From assembly GCF_011605345.1 (NCBI RefSeq), contig NZ_JAAOXM010000010.1, positions 186,001-250,000 of the forward strand: a stretch of DNA of 64,000 nt. The letters are read 5' to 3'. The notes beneath the pieces are model-generated. The model was given only the letters and a program-made list of their open reading frames with translations. It was not told the origin of the DNA and did not search any database. The translations under genes and the position numbers were made by a program. Origin of the DNA: Burkholderia sp. D-99. GTDB lineage: Bacteria; Pseudomonadota; Gammaproteobacteria; Burkholderiales; Burkholderiaceae. Shown in pieces: positions 8,160 through 17,125 of the stretch (position 1 is its first letter; every line of letters starts with the position of its first letter).

Positions 8160-9824
8160 ATGAATACCGAACCGAGCGCGCACGGTGACAGCACCGCCGA
8201 ACACTGTGACGTCGCCATCGTCGGCTACGGCCCGACCGGCCTCGTCGCCGCATCGATGCTGGGCCGCGCCGGCCATCGCGTGATCGTCCTCGAACGCTGG
8301 CCGACACCCTACGGCCTGCCGCGCCTCACGCACATCGACGGCGAGACCGCCCGTATCGTGCAGGCCAGTGCCGACGTCGATCACGCGCTGCGCAACGCGA
8401 AGGCCGTCGACACCTACCACTATCGCGATGCGAACGGCGACCTGCTGCTCGAACTGAACTGGACCGGCCGCGCATGCGGCTATCCCGCGCACATCTCGAT
8501 CTACCAGCCCGACATCGAGGACGCGATCGATGCGCGCGCCAACACCTTCAGGAACGTGACGATCCTGCGCGGCTGGGAAGTCGACACGCTGCAGCAGGAC
8601 GACGACGGCGTGACGCTGACCGCGCATCCGTCGCGCGGCGGCCAGGACGCGCAATGGACTGGCAGGCCGCGCGTCATTCGCGCCCGCTACGTGATCGGCG
8701 CCGACGGCGCGAACAGCCTCGTGCGGCGCACGCTCGGCATCGAACGGTCCGACTTCGGCTACAACGAACGCTGGCTCAATCTCGATTCGGAAAACAAGCG
8801 CGATCTCGGCGACGGCTGCGCGCGCACGACGATCTACTGCGATCCGGCACGCGCGTACATGCACATGCCGATCGGCACGAAGCGCACGCGTTTCGAGCTG
8901 CGCGTGCTGCCGAACGAATCGACGGATGAATGGGAAACGGAAGCAGCCGGCTGGAAGTGGCTCAACGACCACTACGGCTACGGCCCGGACGACCTGACGC
9001 TGCTGCGCCACGTCGTCTACACGTTCGAGACGCGCATGGCCGAACGCTGGCGCGCCGGCCGTGTGCTGCTCGCGGGCGATGCCGCGCACACGATGATGCC
9101 GTACATGGGACAAGGCGCGTGCTCCGGCATGCGCGACGGCATCAACCTCGCGTGGAAGCTCGACCTCGTGCTGACCGGGCGCGCATCCGCCGACCTGCTC
9201 GACACCTATGAAACCGAACGCCGCCCGCACGTGACCGCGATCACGCAGATGTCGCTGTTTCTCGGGCAAGTGGTCAACGAGGACGATTCGCGCAAGGTCG
9301 CCGAGCGCGACGCGGCGTTCCGCTCGGGCAACATGCCGCCGATGCCGCCGTTCCCGAAGCTCGGCCACGGTATCGTGCACGCGCAAGCCGACGGTACGCT
9401 GCTGCCGACGACAGGTGCACCGGCACCGCAAGGCCGCGCGCGTCGCGGCGCAGCCGAAGGCCGCTTCGACGACGTGGTCGGCCAGGGTTTCCAGCTCGTC
9501 ACGCGCGAGCACCCTGCCCGCCATCTCGGCGACGCGCAGCGCGCATTCCTCGCGCAACTCGGCTGTCACGTGGCCGTGCTGGCCGACGACGTGTGCGCGC
9601 CGGATGCCGTGGTCGATCTCGACGGCGAACAGCATGCGTTCATGCATGCGCATGGCATCGCCGCGTATATCAAGCGGCCCGATTTCATCGTGTTCGGTTC
9701 GGTCGCCGACCTGCGCGAGCTCGGCGCGCTCGTCGACGCGCTCCGCGACGCACTGCACTGGTCCGCCGTTTCGGGCGAGCCGTCCGCCGCTTCGGCCTCG
9801 GCGGACCTCACCCACGCATCGTGA
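8160..9824 (+). CDS. FAD-dependent aromatic hydroxylase (MhpA/resorcinol hydroxylase type)
   Basis: A class A flavin monooxygenase that would add a hydroxyl ortho to a phenolic OH, here probably turning a resorcinol into hydroxyquinol for the dioxygenase. Motifs in the 554-residue protein are the N-terminal FAD fold VGYGPTGLVAASMLG, the DG motif IGADGANSLVRR and the GD motif LLAGDAAHTMMPYMGQG. A C-terminal thioredoxin-like extension follows, as in MhpA and phenol-hydroxylase relatives. The ATG at 8160 is preferred over 8145 because GGAG at 8147 lies 9 bases before it. Real substrate unproven. Confidence 0.85.
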   Translation: MNTEPSAHGDSTAEHCDVAIVGYGPTGLVAASMLGRAGHRVIVLERWPTPYGLPRLTHIDGETARIVQASADVDHALRNAKAVDTYHYRDANGDLLLELNWTGRACGYPAHISIYQPDIEDAIDARANTFRNVTILRGWEVDTLQQDDDGVTLTAHPSRGGQDAQWTGRPRVIRARYVIGADGANSLVRRTLGIERSDFGYNERWLNLDSENKRDLGDGCARTTIYCDPARAYMHMPIGTKRTRFELRVLPNESTDEWETEAAGWKWLNDHYGYGPDDLTLLRHVVYTFETRMAERWRAGRVLLAGDAAHTMMPYMGQGACSGMRDGINLAWKLDLVLTGRASADLLDTYETERRPHVTAITQMSLFLGQVVNEDDSRKVAERDAAFRSGNMPPMPPFPKLGHGIVHAQADGTLLPTTGAPAPQGRARRGAAEGRFDDVVGQGFQLVTREHPARHLGDAQRAFLAQLGCHVAVLADDVCAPDAVVDLDGEQHAFMHAHGIAAYIKRPDFIVFGSVADLRELGALVDALRDALHWSAVSGEPSAASASADLTHAS

Positions 9825-9837
9825 AGGAGACGTACGC

Positions 9838-10914
9838 ATGACGACCGAACTGTCACCGTTCGCGCTGTCGCTGCAGCGCGCGATGCCCGTCACGCGCCTG
9901 CTCGATTGCGGGGTGGATTACGCGGATGCAACCGCGCTGCACGCCCGCACGTCGGCCGGCGAACCGTGGGATGTCGCTGCCGAAGCGCTGGCCGATGCGC
10001 AGCTCGCACGCGCCGCGCAGGCGGCGGATGCCGGCCACCTGGTCACGGCCGCCGACGCGCAGGCAATGGCCATCGCGAACCTGCTGTTCGCGCAGATGGC
10101 GTTCAACCACGACGTGCCGCGCAAGCGCGCGCTCTATGCGCGGCTCGTCGACGCGTCGCACGGTCTCGTTCGCTGGTCCGACAAGCGCATCGAACGCGTC
10201 GAAGTGCCGTTCGGCGATGCGCACCTGATCGGCTGGCTGGTGCGGCCGCCGACCGAGCGCGTACGCGGCACCGTCATCGTGTTCGGCGGCCAGAGCGGCT
10301 GGGGCTTCGCGTACTGGCCGATCGCGCGCGCACTCGCGGCGCGCGGGCTCGCCACGCTGCTCGCCGAAGGGCCGGGCCAGGGCGAGACGCGGCTCGAACA
10401 GCGGATCTTCGTCGACGTCGACATGAGCGCCGCCTATCGGCGCTTCGTCGACCATGTCGCCGACCGCGTGCCCGGGCCGATCGGTATCTGGGGGAACAGT
10501 ATCGGCGGGTTGTGGGCGGCGTCGACCGCTGCCAGCGACCCGCGCATCGCGGCCTGTTGCGTGAACGGCGCACTCGCAGCGCCGACGCTGCTGCCGTTCC
10601 GCACGTTCGTCGAACAAGCCGCGGCGATGCTCGGCAACGACGACCCCGATGCGGTCGCAGCGAACTTCGCGCGCATGAGCTTTTCGTCCGGGCGCGAGCG
10701 CATCGCGTGCCCGCTACTGGTGCTGCACGGCGGAGCAGATCCGCTGATCCGGCTCGACGACCAGCAGCCGTTTCTCGATGCAGCGACGTCCGGCGATGCG
10801 ACGCTCAAGGTCTGGCCGGACGGCGAGCACACGATCTACAACCACGCGTCCGAGCGCACCGCGCTCGTCTGCGACTGGTTCGTCGAGCGGCTGGCGCGGG
10901 CGGCGGCTGCGTGA
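9838..10914 (+). CDS. Alpha/beta hydrolase related to 2,6-dihydroxypseudooxynicotine hydrolase / FrsA family
   Basis: The 358-residue protein has an N-terminal helical region (about 1-120), then a hydrolase core with nucleophile Ser221 in GNSIGG, likely acid Asp301 in HGGADPL and His331 in DGEHTIYNH. The segment FAYWPIARALAARGLATLLAEGPGQGE is typical of this subfamily. One studied member cleaves a C-C bond of an aryl ketone to free a dihydroxypyridine in nicotine breakdown. AAGGAGA lies just before the ATG. As last gene of the operon it could free the resorcinol ring from an acyl side chain, or act on an ester; the substrate is inference. Confidence 0.8.
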   Translation: MTTELSPFALSLQRAMPVTRLLDCGVDYADATALHARTSAGEPWDVAAEALADAQLARAAQAADAGHLVTAADAQAMAIANLLFAQMAFNHDVPRKRALYARLVDASHGLVRWSDKRIERVEVPFGDAHLIGWLVRPPTERVRGTVIVFGGQSGWGFAYWPIARALAARGLATLLAEGPGQGETRLEQRIFVDVDMSAAYRRFVDHVADRVPGPIGIWGNSIGGLWAASTAASDPRIAACCVNGALAAPTLLPFRTFVEQAAAMLGNDDPDAVAANFARMSFSSGRERIACPLLVLHGGADPLIRLDDQQPFLDAATSGDATLKVWPDGEHTIYNHASERTALVCDWFVERLARAAAA

Positions 10915-10969
10915 CCTCGCATTCGGTGCCGGCCGTGCGGACGGTCGACACCGTGCGCGGCATCAGGCA

Positions 10970-11701
10970 TTACGACGTCGCGCCGCCGCGCTCCACCGCA
11001 CCGTCGATTTCCGCATGCGTGAAGCCGTACTTCGCCATTCGCTCGCGATGATCGGCCGAACCGAGATACGCGCGCAGCTTCGCGTTCACGGCCTGCACGA
11101 GCGGGGCGTTGTGCTTGCTGAACGAAAATCCGCCAACGGGCACGGCCGCACCCGCACCACGCTCGTGCGAGACGGCCTCCAGCCGCTCATCCGGGTCGGC
11201 GAGTGCGCGGCTCCCGATCGCGGTGCTCGCGAACGCGTCGACCTGCCCCGCCAGCAACGCGGCCACTGCGTCGGGCTGATCCTTGAAGATCACGATCTGG
11301 CCGTCGCTCACGCCGGCCGCCCTTGCCGAATCGATCTGCACCTGGTCGGTCACGCACGCCAGTCGCGCATCGCTGCGCGCCGCGACGGCCGCGTAGCTCG
11401 TCAGCCGCTTCGGGTTGCCGGCCTGCAACACGAAGCCGTCGCCGATCGCCCACACCGGAACGCTGAACGCCACGTGCCGCGCCCGTTCGGCCGTCACGAA
11501 GATCGGCACGTTCATGTCCCAGCGCCCGGCCTGCACGCCCGGCAGCAGCGCATCGAACGATGTCGGGTGATATTCGATCTCCGTCACGCCGATCGCGCGC
11601 AGCACCACCTCGGCCAGATCGATATCCGCGCCGGTCACGGTGCCGTCGTCTGCCGTCCAGTCGAACGGCGGTTCCTCGATGTACGCAATCCTTACCTTCA
11701 T
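10970..11701 (-). CDS. Substrate-binding-protein-fold protein (SBP_bac_3) without a signal peptide
   Basis: The 243-residue protein resembles amino-acid ABC binding proteins: MKVRIAYIEEPPFDWTADDG, TGADIDLAEVVLRAIG, and later GAAVPVGGFSFSK and a C-terminal IDGAVERGG. The ATG at 11701 has CAGGAG about 7 bases upstream. Neither this start nor the longer frame to 11761 has a hydrophobic leader, so export by Sec is not expected. No permease or ATPase is adjacent. It lies 56 bases after the aminotransferase gene on the same strand. It may be a cytoplasmic ligand binder or an enzyme of the same fold (cyclohexadienyl dehydratase is one precedent). Confidence 0.75.
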   Translation of the reverse strand: MKVRIAYIEEPPFDWTADDGTVTGADIDLAEVVLRAIGVTEIEYHPTSFDALLPGVQAGRWDMNVPIFVTAERARHVAFSVPVWAIGDGFVLQAGNPKRLTSYAAVAARSDARLACVTDQVQIDSARAAGVSDGQIVIFKDQPDAVAALLAGQVDAFASTAIGSRALADPDERLEAVSHERGAGAAVPVGGFSFSKHNAPLVQAVNAKLRAYLGSADHRERMAKYGFTHAEIDGAVERGGATS

Positions 11702-11757
11702 GGTGTCGCTCCTGACGTTCAATGATGCCCACCGCGCCCGGACACCGGGCACCCGGC

Positions 11758-12918
11758 TCAATCAGCCGCTGCATCCATCGCCTGAGACAGCGCCGTCAAC
11801 GCGGGCTGCAGGCGCTCCAGCGGAAGATAACCGAACCCGAGCCTGAACACGCGGCTGCTTTCGCCGAACCAGGTGCCCGCCGCGAGTTGCACGTCGTGAT
11901 CCGGCAACCGCTGCCAGAAACGCGACACGGCCGGCTCGTCGAAAGCATCCTGACGCAACCGCACGCAGCACAACGCGCCGGCATCGGGCCGCACCCACTC
12001 GACCCGTGCACGCTCACGTTCGCACCAGCCCGACACGATATCGAGCGCGCCCGCCAGCAGCCGGCGCCGCGGCGCGAGCACATGCTCCCGGTGGCGCAGC
12101 ACGGTCGCGGCCAGCGTCTCGTCGAGCACCGAACCCGAGATCACGGTATTCAGTTTCGCGACGAGCAGACGCGCCCGCAGCCCCGCGTCGGCCACCGTGA
12201 GCCACCCCGTTCGCAGACCGGGCGCGCCCAGCGCCTTCGACACCGACGAACCCGTGACGATGCGTGGATCGACACCCGCGAAACTCGCCGCCACCGCGGC
12301 ATCGCCATAAGTCGCTTCGCGATAGGTCTCGTCGATGAACAGTACCGCACCCGGACACCGTCGCGCCATCAACGCGAGCAATGCGTCGATCTCCGCGCGC
12401 GATGCCTGCACGCCGCCGGGATTCTGCGGCGACGCGATACTGACCAGGCGGGTTTTCGCCGACAGGCAGGCATCGAACCGTGCGAGGTCCAGACGGTAAC
12501 CGGTCTCGAACGACAGCCGCACTTCCCGCACCGTTGCGCCGGCGCCGACCAGGCAGTCGCGACTCGGCGGAAAACACGGCGTTGCGAGTACGGCCTCGTC
12601 GCCGGGCCGGCACACTTCGTAGGCCAGCAGAAACAACCCGAGCGCCGTGCCTTGCGTCGTCACGATCTGCTCGGCGGGCACGTTGCAGGTATCGGCAATC
12701 GCCTCGCGCAGCACGGCGGCACCCGCCGACTGGCTGTAGCCGAGCTTCAGGTTGCGGACCGTTTCGACACCGGCCAGATCCAGCAGCTCGCCGACCGTCA
12801 GGTCTTGCGACGTACTCTCCGCCAGGTTGAAGGTGCGGTTCACGTCGAGCAGCGAGATGATTTCGTTGTACGGAAATCGTCCGCGCCACTCGCTGGAATG
12901 TGCTGGTGTCGTCTGCAT
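11758..12918 (-). CDS. PLP-dependent aminotransferase class I/II
   Basis: Fold-type I aminotransferase of 386 residues. It has GYSQSAGAAVLREAIA (small-domain entry), TTQGTALGLFLLAYEV, ASPQNPGG (the Asn that contacts PLP), FIDETYRE (Asp pairing with the pyridine N) and the Schiff-base lysine in TGSSVSKALGAPGLRTGW. The ATG at 12918 is chosen because the longer frame runs into the divergent promoter region and is Cys-rich, unlike the family. It is divergent from a MocR regulator that carries a related domain, so it is the likely regulated target. The amino acid it uses is unknown. Confidence 0.88.
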   Translation of the reverse strand: MQTTPAHSSEWRGRFPYNEIISLLDVNRTFNLAESTSQDLTVGELLDLAGVETVRNLKLGYSQSAGAAVLREAIADTCNVPAEQIVTTQGTALGLFLLAYEVCRPGDEAVLATPCFPPSRDCLVGAGATVREVRLSFETGYRLDLARFDACLSAKTRLVSIASPQNPGGVQASRAEIDALLALMARRCPGAVLFIDETYREATYGDAAVAASFAGVDPRIVTGSSVSKALGAPGLRTGWLTVADAGLRARLLVAKLNTVISGSVLDETLAATVLRHREHVLAPRRRLLAGALDIVSGWCERERARVEWVRPDAGALCCVRLRQDAFDEPAVSRFWQRLPDHDVQLAAGTWFGESSRVFRLGFGYLPLERLQPALTALSQAMDAAAD

Positions 12919-12992
12919 GTGCAAGCCTCTCGTTGGCCGATCGATGGATCGAAACACCGCCATCGTAGCGCCCGCACAAAAACCATAACAGC

Positions 12993-13024
12993 CACAATTT
13001 TCCGTCACTTGGACCGACACAATT
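12993..13024. promoter_or_regulatory. Direct repeats in the aminotransferase/MocR divergent region
   Basis: The heptamer CACAATT occurs at 12993-12999 and again at 13018-13024, 25 bases apart, in an AT-rich stretch of the 167-base divergent gap. MocR regulators commonly bind direct repeats between themselves and their target gene. The assignment is positional; no search for further copies was possible. Confidence 0.4.
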
Positions 13025-13085
13025 ACGCGTGGCGGGATATCGTCGAACGGTCGATAATCGGACACTCCCCTGCCGCTGGTGCCAC

Positions 13086-14519
13086 ATGGAAACGCAGACG
13101 TCATACCGCTACAGGCAACTGGCCGATCTCATCATCGGCATGATCGAGAACGGTACGCTCGCACCCGGCACCCGGCTGCCGTCCGTGCGCGCCGTCAGCG
13201 AACAGCAGCGCATCAGCGTCTCCACCGCGCTGCAGGCATACCGTCTGCTCGAAGATCGCGGCGTGCTCGTCTCGCGCCCGCAGTCGGGTTTCTATGTCGC
13301 GGCCGCACGCGGCGGCTCGCTTGCCTTGCCGACAGCATCGCGCTCGCGCGCCAAGGCATCGACGGTGTCGATCAGCGGCGCGGTCGCCGCGATGCTCGAA
13401 CATGCGGCCAATTCGGCGCTCGTGCCGCTCGGATGTGCGGTGCCCGATACCGCGCTGCTGCAATCGAAGCGGCTCGACCTCGCCCTCGCTCGTGCGGCGC
13501 GCCAGCATGGCATGCGCTACAACGTATATTGCGCACCCTACGGCGAACCGGCGCTGCGCCGCGAAATCGCACGGCGTGCCATGCGCTTCGGCCATCCGCT
13601 GTCGGCCGACGACATTCTCGTCACGAATGGCTGCACCGAGGCGTTGACGCTCGCGCTGAATGCCGTGGCAACGCGCGGCGATACGATTGCGGTGGAATCG
13701 CCGACCTACTTCGGCCTGCTTCACACGCTGGAGGCACTGGGACTGAAGGCGCTGGAATTGCCGACCGACCCGCAGCACGGCGTCGACGTCGGCCAGCTCG
13801 CGCAACGGCTCGAATCGGAATCGATCGCCGCCTGCGTGCTGTCGTCGAGCTTCGGCAATCCGCTCGGCTCCGCGATGACCGAGGACGACAAACGGGCACT
13901 GCTTGCGCTGCTCGCGCACCATCGGGTGCCGCTGATCGAAGACGACGTCTACGGCGACATCCACTTCGGGCGAGACCGGCCGAGGCCGTTCAGCGCACTC
14001 GACGGCGGTGCCGATACGATCTACTGCAGTTCGTTCTCGAAGAGCCTCGCCCCGGGATACCGGATCGGCTGGATCGCGGCGGGTGCCCGCACCCGGCAGG
14101 TGATGGAACGCAAGCTTGCGCTCAGCCTGTGCGGCCCCGTGCTGCTGCAGGTCGCACTGGCCGACTTCCTCGCAAGCGGCGCATACGATGCGCATCTGCG
14201 CCGCATCCGGCGCGTGTTCGAGGAAAACCTGGCGCGGATGACGCGCGCGATCGAAGCAAGTTTTCCGGCCGACACGAAAGTGAGCCGGCCCGCCGGCGGC
14301 TTCGTGCTCTGGCTAGAACTGCCGAAACGATTCGATTCACGCGCGCTGTTCGATGCCGCACTCGAACAGGGCGTCTGCTTCGCGCCGGGCGACATCTTCT
14401 CCGCCAGCCGGCGCTTTCGCCATTGCCTGCGCCTGAGCGCGGGACATGTGTGGGACGAAACTATCGAGGACGGCGTCCGCTGCCTTGGCCGGCTCGCGCA
14501 CGCACAACTCGCGCGCTGA
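13086..14519 (+). CDS. MocR/PdxR-type transcriptional regulator (GntR domain plus aminotransferase domain)
   Basis: A 477-residue chimera. Residues about 8-75 are a GntR winged helix (YRQLADLIIGMIENGTLAPG, LPSVRAVSEQ, VSTALQAYRLLEDRG). From about 110 on there is a class I aminotransferase fold with VTNGCTEALTLAL, SSSFGNPLGS and the PLP lysine in SSFSKSLAPGYRIGW. Such proteins sense PLP or an amino acid-PLP adduct. The start at 13086 gives the family N-terminus. It faces the aminotransferase gene, which it probably controls. Effector unknown. Confidence 0.88.
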   Translation: METQTSYRYRQLADLIIGMIENGTLAPGTRLPSVRAVSEQQRISVSTALQAYRLLEDRGVLVSRPQSGFYVAAARGGSLALPTASRSRAKASTVSISGAVAAMLEHAANSALVPLGCAVPDTALLQSKRLDLALARAARQHGMRYNVYCAPYGEPALRREIARRAMRFGHPLSADDILVTNGCTEALTLALNAVATRGDTIAVESPTYFGLLHTLEALGLKALELPTDPQHGVDVGQLAQRLESESIAACVLSSSFGNPLGSAMTEDDKRALLALLAHHRVPLIEDDVYGDIHFGRDRPRPFSALDGGADTIYCSSFSKSLAPGYRIGWIAAGARTRQVMERKLALSLCGPVLLQVALADFLASGAYDAHLRRIRRVFEENLARMTRAIEASFPADTKVSRPAGGFVLWLELPKRFDSRALFDAALEQGVCFAPGDIFSASRRFRHCLRLSAGHVWDETIEDGVRCLGRLAHAQLAR

Positions 14520-14557
14520 GCGTGCGGCGGCCGCCCGCCACCGAGCCATCGCCCGAT

Positions 14558-14998
14558 TCAACCGCCAACCTTGAACGCCGGCAACTGCTGCCCAAGCCGC
14601 GCGCCCATTTCCGCGCCGAGCGCCTGCAGCGCATTGAACGGCCGGATCATGACTTCGAATTCCACGATCCGCCCTTCGTCGTCGAAGCGGATCATGTCGA
14701 TCCCCTTCAGCGCCTTGTCGCCGACGCTCGCGTTGAATTCCAGCACCACGCTCAAGCCGTCGTCGGTGACGAACTGGCGGTGATAGGTGAAGTTCTCGAG
14801 GATCGTGATCACCGTGCGCAGCGCCATCAACAGCGCGGGCGCCGGCCCGTACGGCTTGAACGCCATCGGCGAACGGAACACGGCATCCGGGTGGACGATC
14901 GACTCCAGCGTGCCAAAGTCCTTGTTTTCGATCATCACGTGCCACGCGTCGAGCGACTTCGCGACAGCGGGATGAACATGCGTCGGTGCATTCATCAT
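14558..14998 (-). CDS. NTF2-like (SnoaL-type) fold protein
   Basis: A small 146-residue protein with the cone-shaped NTF2 fold pattern: an N-terminal helix (VAKSLDAWHVMIENKDFGTL), VHPDAVFRSPMAF, then strands such as GLSVVLEFNASVGDKALKG and the end of the sheet IDMIRFDDEGRIVEFEVMIR. AGGAG lies 6 bases before the ATG. It follows the FadH-like gene by 43 bases on the same strand, so the two probably form an operon under the PadR palindromes. Family members range from epoxide hydrolases to ketosteroid isomerases and binding proteins; no function can be assigned. Confidence 0.8.
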   Translation of the reverse strand: MMNAPTHVHPAVAKSLDAWHVMIENKDFGTLESIVHPDAVFRSPMAFKPYGPAPALLMALRTVITILENFTYHRQFVTDDGLSVVLEFNASVGDKALKGIDMIRFDDEGRIVEFEVMIRPFNALQALGAEMGARLGQQLPAFKVGG

Positions 14999-15041
14999 CG
15001 TAGACTCCTGAATCGTCGAACGGAAAGAAAACGAATCGGCC

Positions 15042-17066
15042 TCAAAGGGTCGCGGCCAGCGTCGTGCCCTGGTGAATCGCGCGCTTCGCATCAAGCTCGG
15101 CAGCCTCGTATGCGCCGCCGATCAGGTGCACACGGCATCCGGCGGCCTGCAGTTGCTCCGCCAGTTCGCGCGCCGGCTCCTGCCCCGCGCAGATCACCAC
15201 GTTGTCCACCGGCAGGGTCTGCTCGGCGCCATCGATCGTCACGTGCAATCCTTCGTCGTCGATGCGACGGTACGTCACCGCCGACGACATGCCAACACCG
15301 CGCGCTTTCAGCGCGGTGCGGTGGATCCATCCGGTGGTCTTGCCGAGCCCGTCGCCGATCTTCGACGCCTTGCGCTGCAGCAGATGCACCTGCCGCGCGG
15401 CCGGCTCGGGTTGCGCACGGCCGAGGCCGCCGGCATTCGCATACGATCGATCGACGCCCCATTCGGCGAAGAACCGGTCCGCGTCGCCCCGCTCGCCGCC
15501 ATCGCGATGAACGAGATATTCCGCGACGTCGAAGCCGATGCCGCCGGCGCCGACGATCGCGACGCTGCGGCCCACGGCCTTGTCGTCGCGCAGCACGTCG
15601 AGATAGCCGAGCGTCTTCGGATGCCCGATGCCGTCGATCGGCGGCGTGCGCGGCACGATGCCCGTCGCGATCACCACCTCGTCGAATTCGCCTTGCAGCA
15701 GCATCTCGGCACTCGCGCGCGTATTGACGTGCAGCGTGATGCCGCGCAACTCGATCTGCCGGCGGAAGTAGCGCAGCGTTTCGTTGAACTCTTCCTTGCC
15801 GGGCACTTTCTTCGCGATGTTGAACTGGCCGCCGATCTCGGCGCCCGCTTCGTACAGCGTCACCGCGTGACCGCGCTCGGCTGCCGTGACCGCGAAGCCG
15901 AGGCCCGCCGGACCGGCGCCGACCACCGCGATGCGCTTGCGCTGCTGTGCGGGGCGAATCACGAGTTCCGTTTCATGGCAGGCGCGCGGATTCACGAGAC
16001 AGGAGGTGATCCTGCCGCTGAACGTATGGTCGAGGCACGCCTGGTTGCAGCCGATGCACGTGTTGATTTCGTCCGCGCGCCCTTCCCGCGCCTTGCGGAC
16101 GAATTCGGCGTCGGCGAGGAAGGGCCGCGCCATCGACACCATGTCGCAATAGCCGTCGGCGAGCAGCTGCTCGGCGACTTCCGGCGTGTTGATCCGGTTG
16201 GTCGCAACGAGCGGGATGCCGACCTTGCCCATCAGCTGCCGCGTGACCCATGCATACGCGGCGCGCGGCACCTTGGTCGCAATGGTCGGAATGCGCGCCT
16301 CGTGCCAGCCGATGCCCGTATTGAGGATCGTCGCACCGGCCGCTTCGATCGCCTGCGCGAGCCGAATCACCTCGTCGAGCGTCGAGCCGCCTTCGACGAG
16401 ATCGAGCATCGACAGCCGGTAGATGATGATGAAGTTCGTGCCGACCCGCTCGCGTACGCGACGCACGATCTCGACCGGGAAGCGGATGCGGTTCTCGTAG
16501 GCACCGCCCCATGCGTCGTCGCGATGGTTCGTACGTGCGGCGACGAACTCGTTGATCAGGTAGCCCTCCGACCCCATGATCTCGACGCCGTCGTAACCCG
16601 CATGCTGCGCAAGCGCCGCGCATCGCACGAAATCGGCGATCGTCTCGTCGACTTCGTCGCTGCTCAGCGCATGCGGCGTGAACGGGTTGATCGGCGCCTT
16701 CAGCGCGCTGGGCGCGGCGAGCGCCGGGTGATACGCATAGCGCCCGAAGTGCAGGATCTGCAGCGCGATCCTGCCGCCCTCCGCATGCACCGCACGCGTC
16801 ACGACACGATGGCGTTCGGCTTCCGCTTCGGTCGTCAGCATCGCGCCGCCCGGCGCCGGGCGGCCGCGCTCGTTCGGCGCGAAGCCACCCGTGACGATCA
16901 GGCCGGCCTCGCCTCGCGCGCGCTCCGCATAGAACGCCGCCATCCGCTCGAAGCCGTGCGGCGCTTCCTCGAGACCGACGTGCATCGACCCCATCAGTAC
17001 GCGGTTCCTGAGCGACGTGAAGCCCAGTTCGAGCGGAGTCGTCAAATGCGGATAACGGGGTGTCAT
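15042..17066 (-). CDS. NADPH-dependent 2,4-dienoyl-CoA reductase-like flavoenzyme (FadH family)
   Basis: A 674-residue three-domain enzyme. Residues 1-330 are an FMN TIM barrel of the old yellow enzyme family (LHFGRYAYHP, GYDGVEIMGSEGYLINEF). A [4Fe-4S] motif CIGCNQACLDH plus a later Cys follows near 335-355. The C-terminal half carries FAD (VVGAGPAGLGFA) and NADPH (VGAGGIGFDVAEYL) folds. It would reduce conjugated C=C bonds, in fatty-acid breakdown or in other enones. GGAGACACCCG precedes the ATG. The pairing with a PadR regulator and an NTF2-fold gene, rather than beta-oxidation genes, leaves the substrate open. Confidence 0.9.
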   Translation of the reverse strand: MTPRYPHLTTPLELGFTSLRNRVLMGSMHVGLEEAPHGFERMAAFYAERARGEAGLIVTGGFAPNERGRPAPGGAMLTTEAEAERHRVVTRAVHAEGGRIALQILHFGRYAYHPALAAPSALKAPINPFTPHALSSDEVDETIADFVRCAALAQHAGYDGVEIMGSEGYLINEFVAARTNHRDDAWGGAYENRIRFPVEIVRRVRERVGTNFIIIYRLSMLDLVEGGSTLDEVIRLAQAIEAAGATILNTGIGWHEARIPTIATKVPRAAYAWVTRQLMGKVGIPLVATNRINTPEVAEQLLADGYCDMVSMARPFLADAEFVRKAREGRADEINTCIGCNQACLDHTFSGRITSCLVNPRACHETELVIRPAQQRKRIAVVGAGPAGLGFAVTAAERGHAVTLYEAGAEIGGQFNIAKKVPGKEEFNETLRYFRRQIELRGITLHVNTRASAEMLLQGEFDEVVIATGIVPRTPPIDGIGHPKTLGYLDVLRDDKAVGRSVAIVGAGGIGFDVAEYLVHRDGGERGDADRFFAEWGVDRSYANAGGLGRAQPEPAARQVHLLQRKASKIGDGLGKTTGWIHRTALKARGVGMSSAVTYRRIDDEGLHVTIDGAEQTLPVDNVVICAGQEPARELAEQLQAAGCRVHLIGGAYEAAELDAKRAIHQGTTLAATL

Positions 17067-17084
17067 CGGGTGTCTCCATTTTTA

Positions 17085-17098
17085 TGCAACAAGTTGCA
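17085..17098. promoter_or_regulatory. PadR operator palindrome 1
   Basis: A perfect inverted repeat, TGCAAC-AA-GTTGCA, lies 19 bases before the FadH-like start codon in the divergent gap with the PadR gene. A second near-identical palindrome sits 41 bases away. The position suggests repression of the FadH-like gene and of padR itself. Confidence 0.65.
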
Positions 17099-17125
17099 CA
17101 GATGGTAGTTCACCGATTTCGTTTA

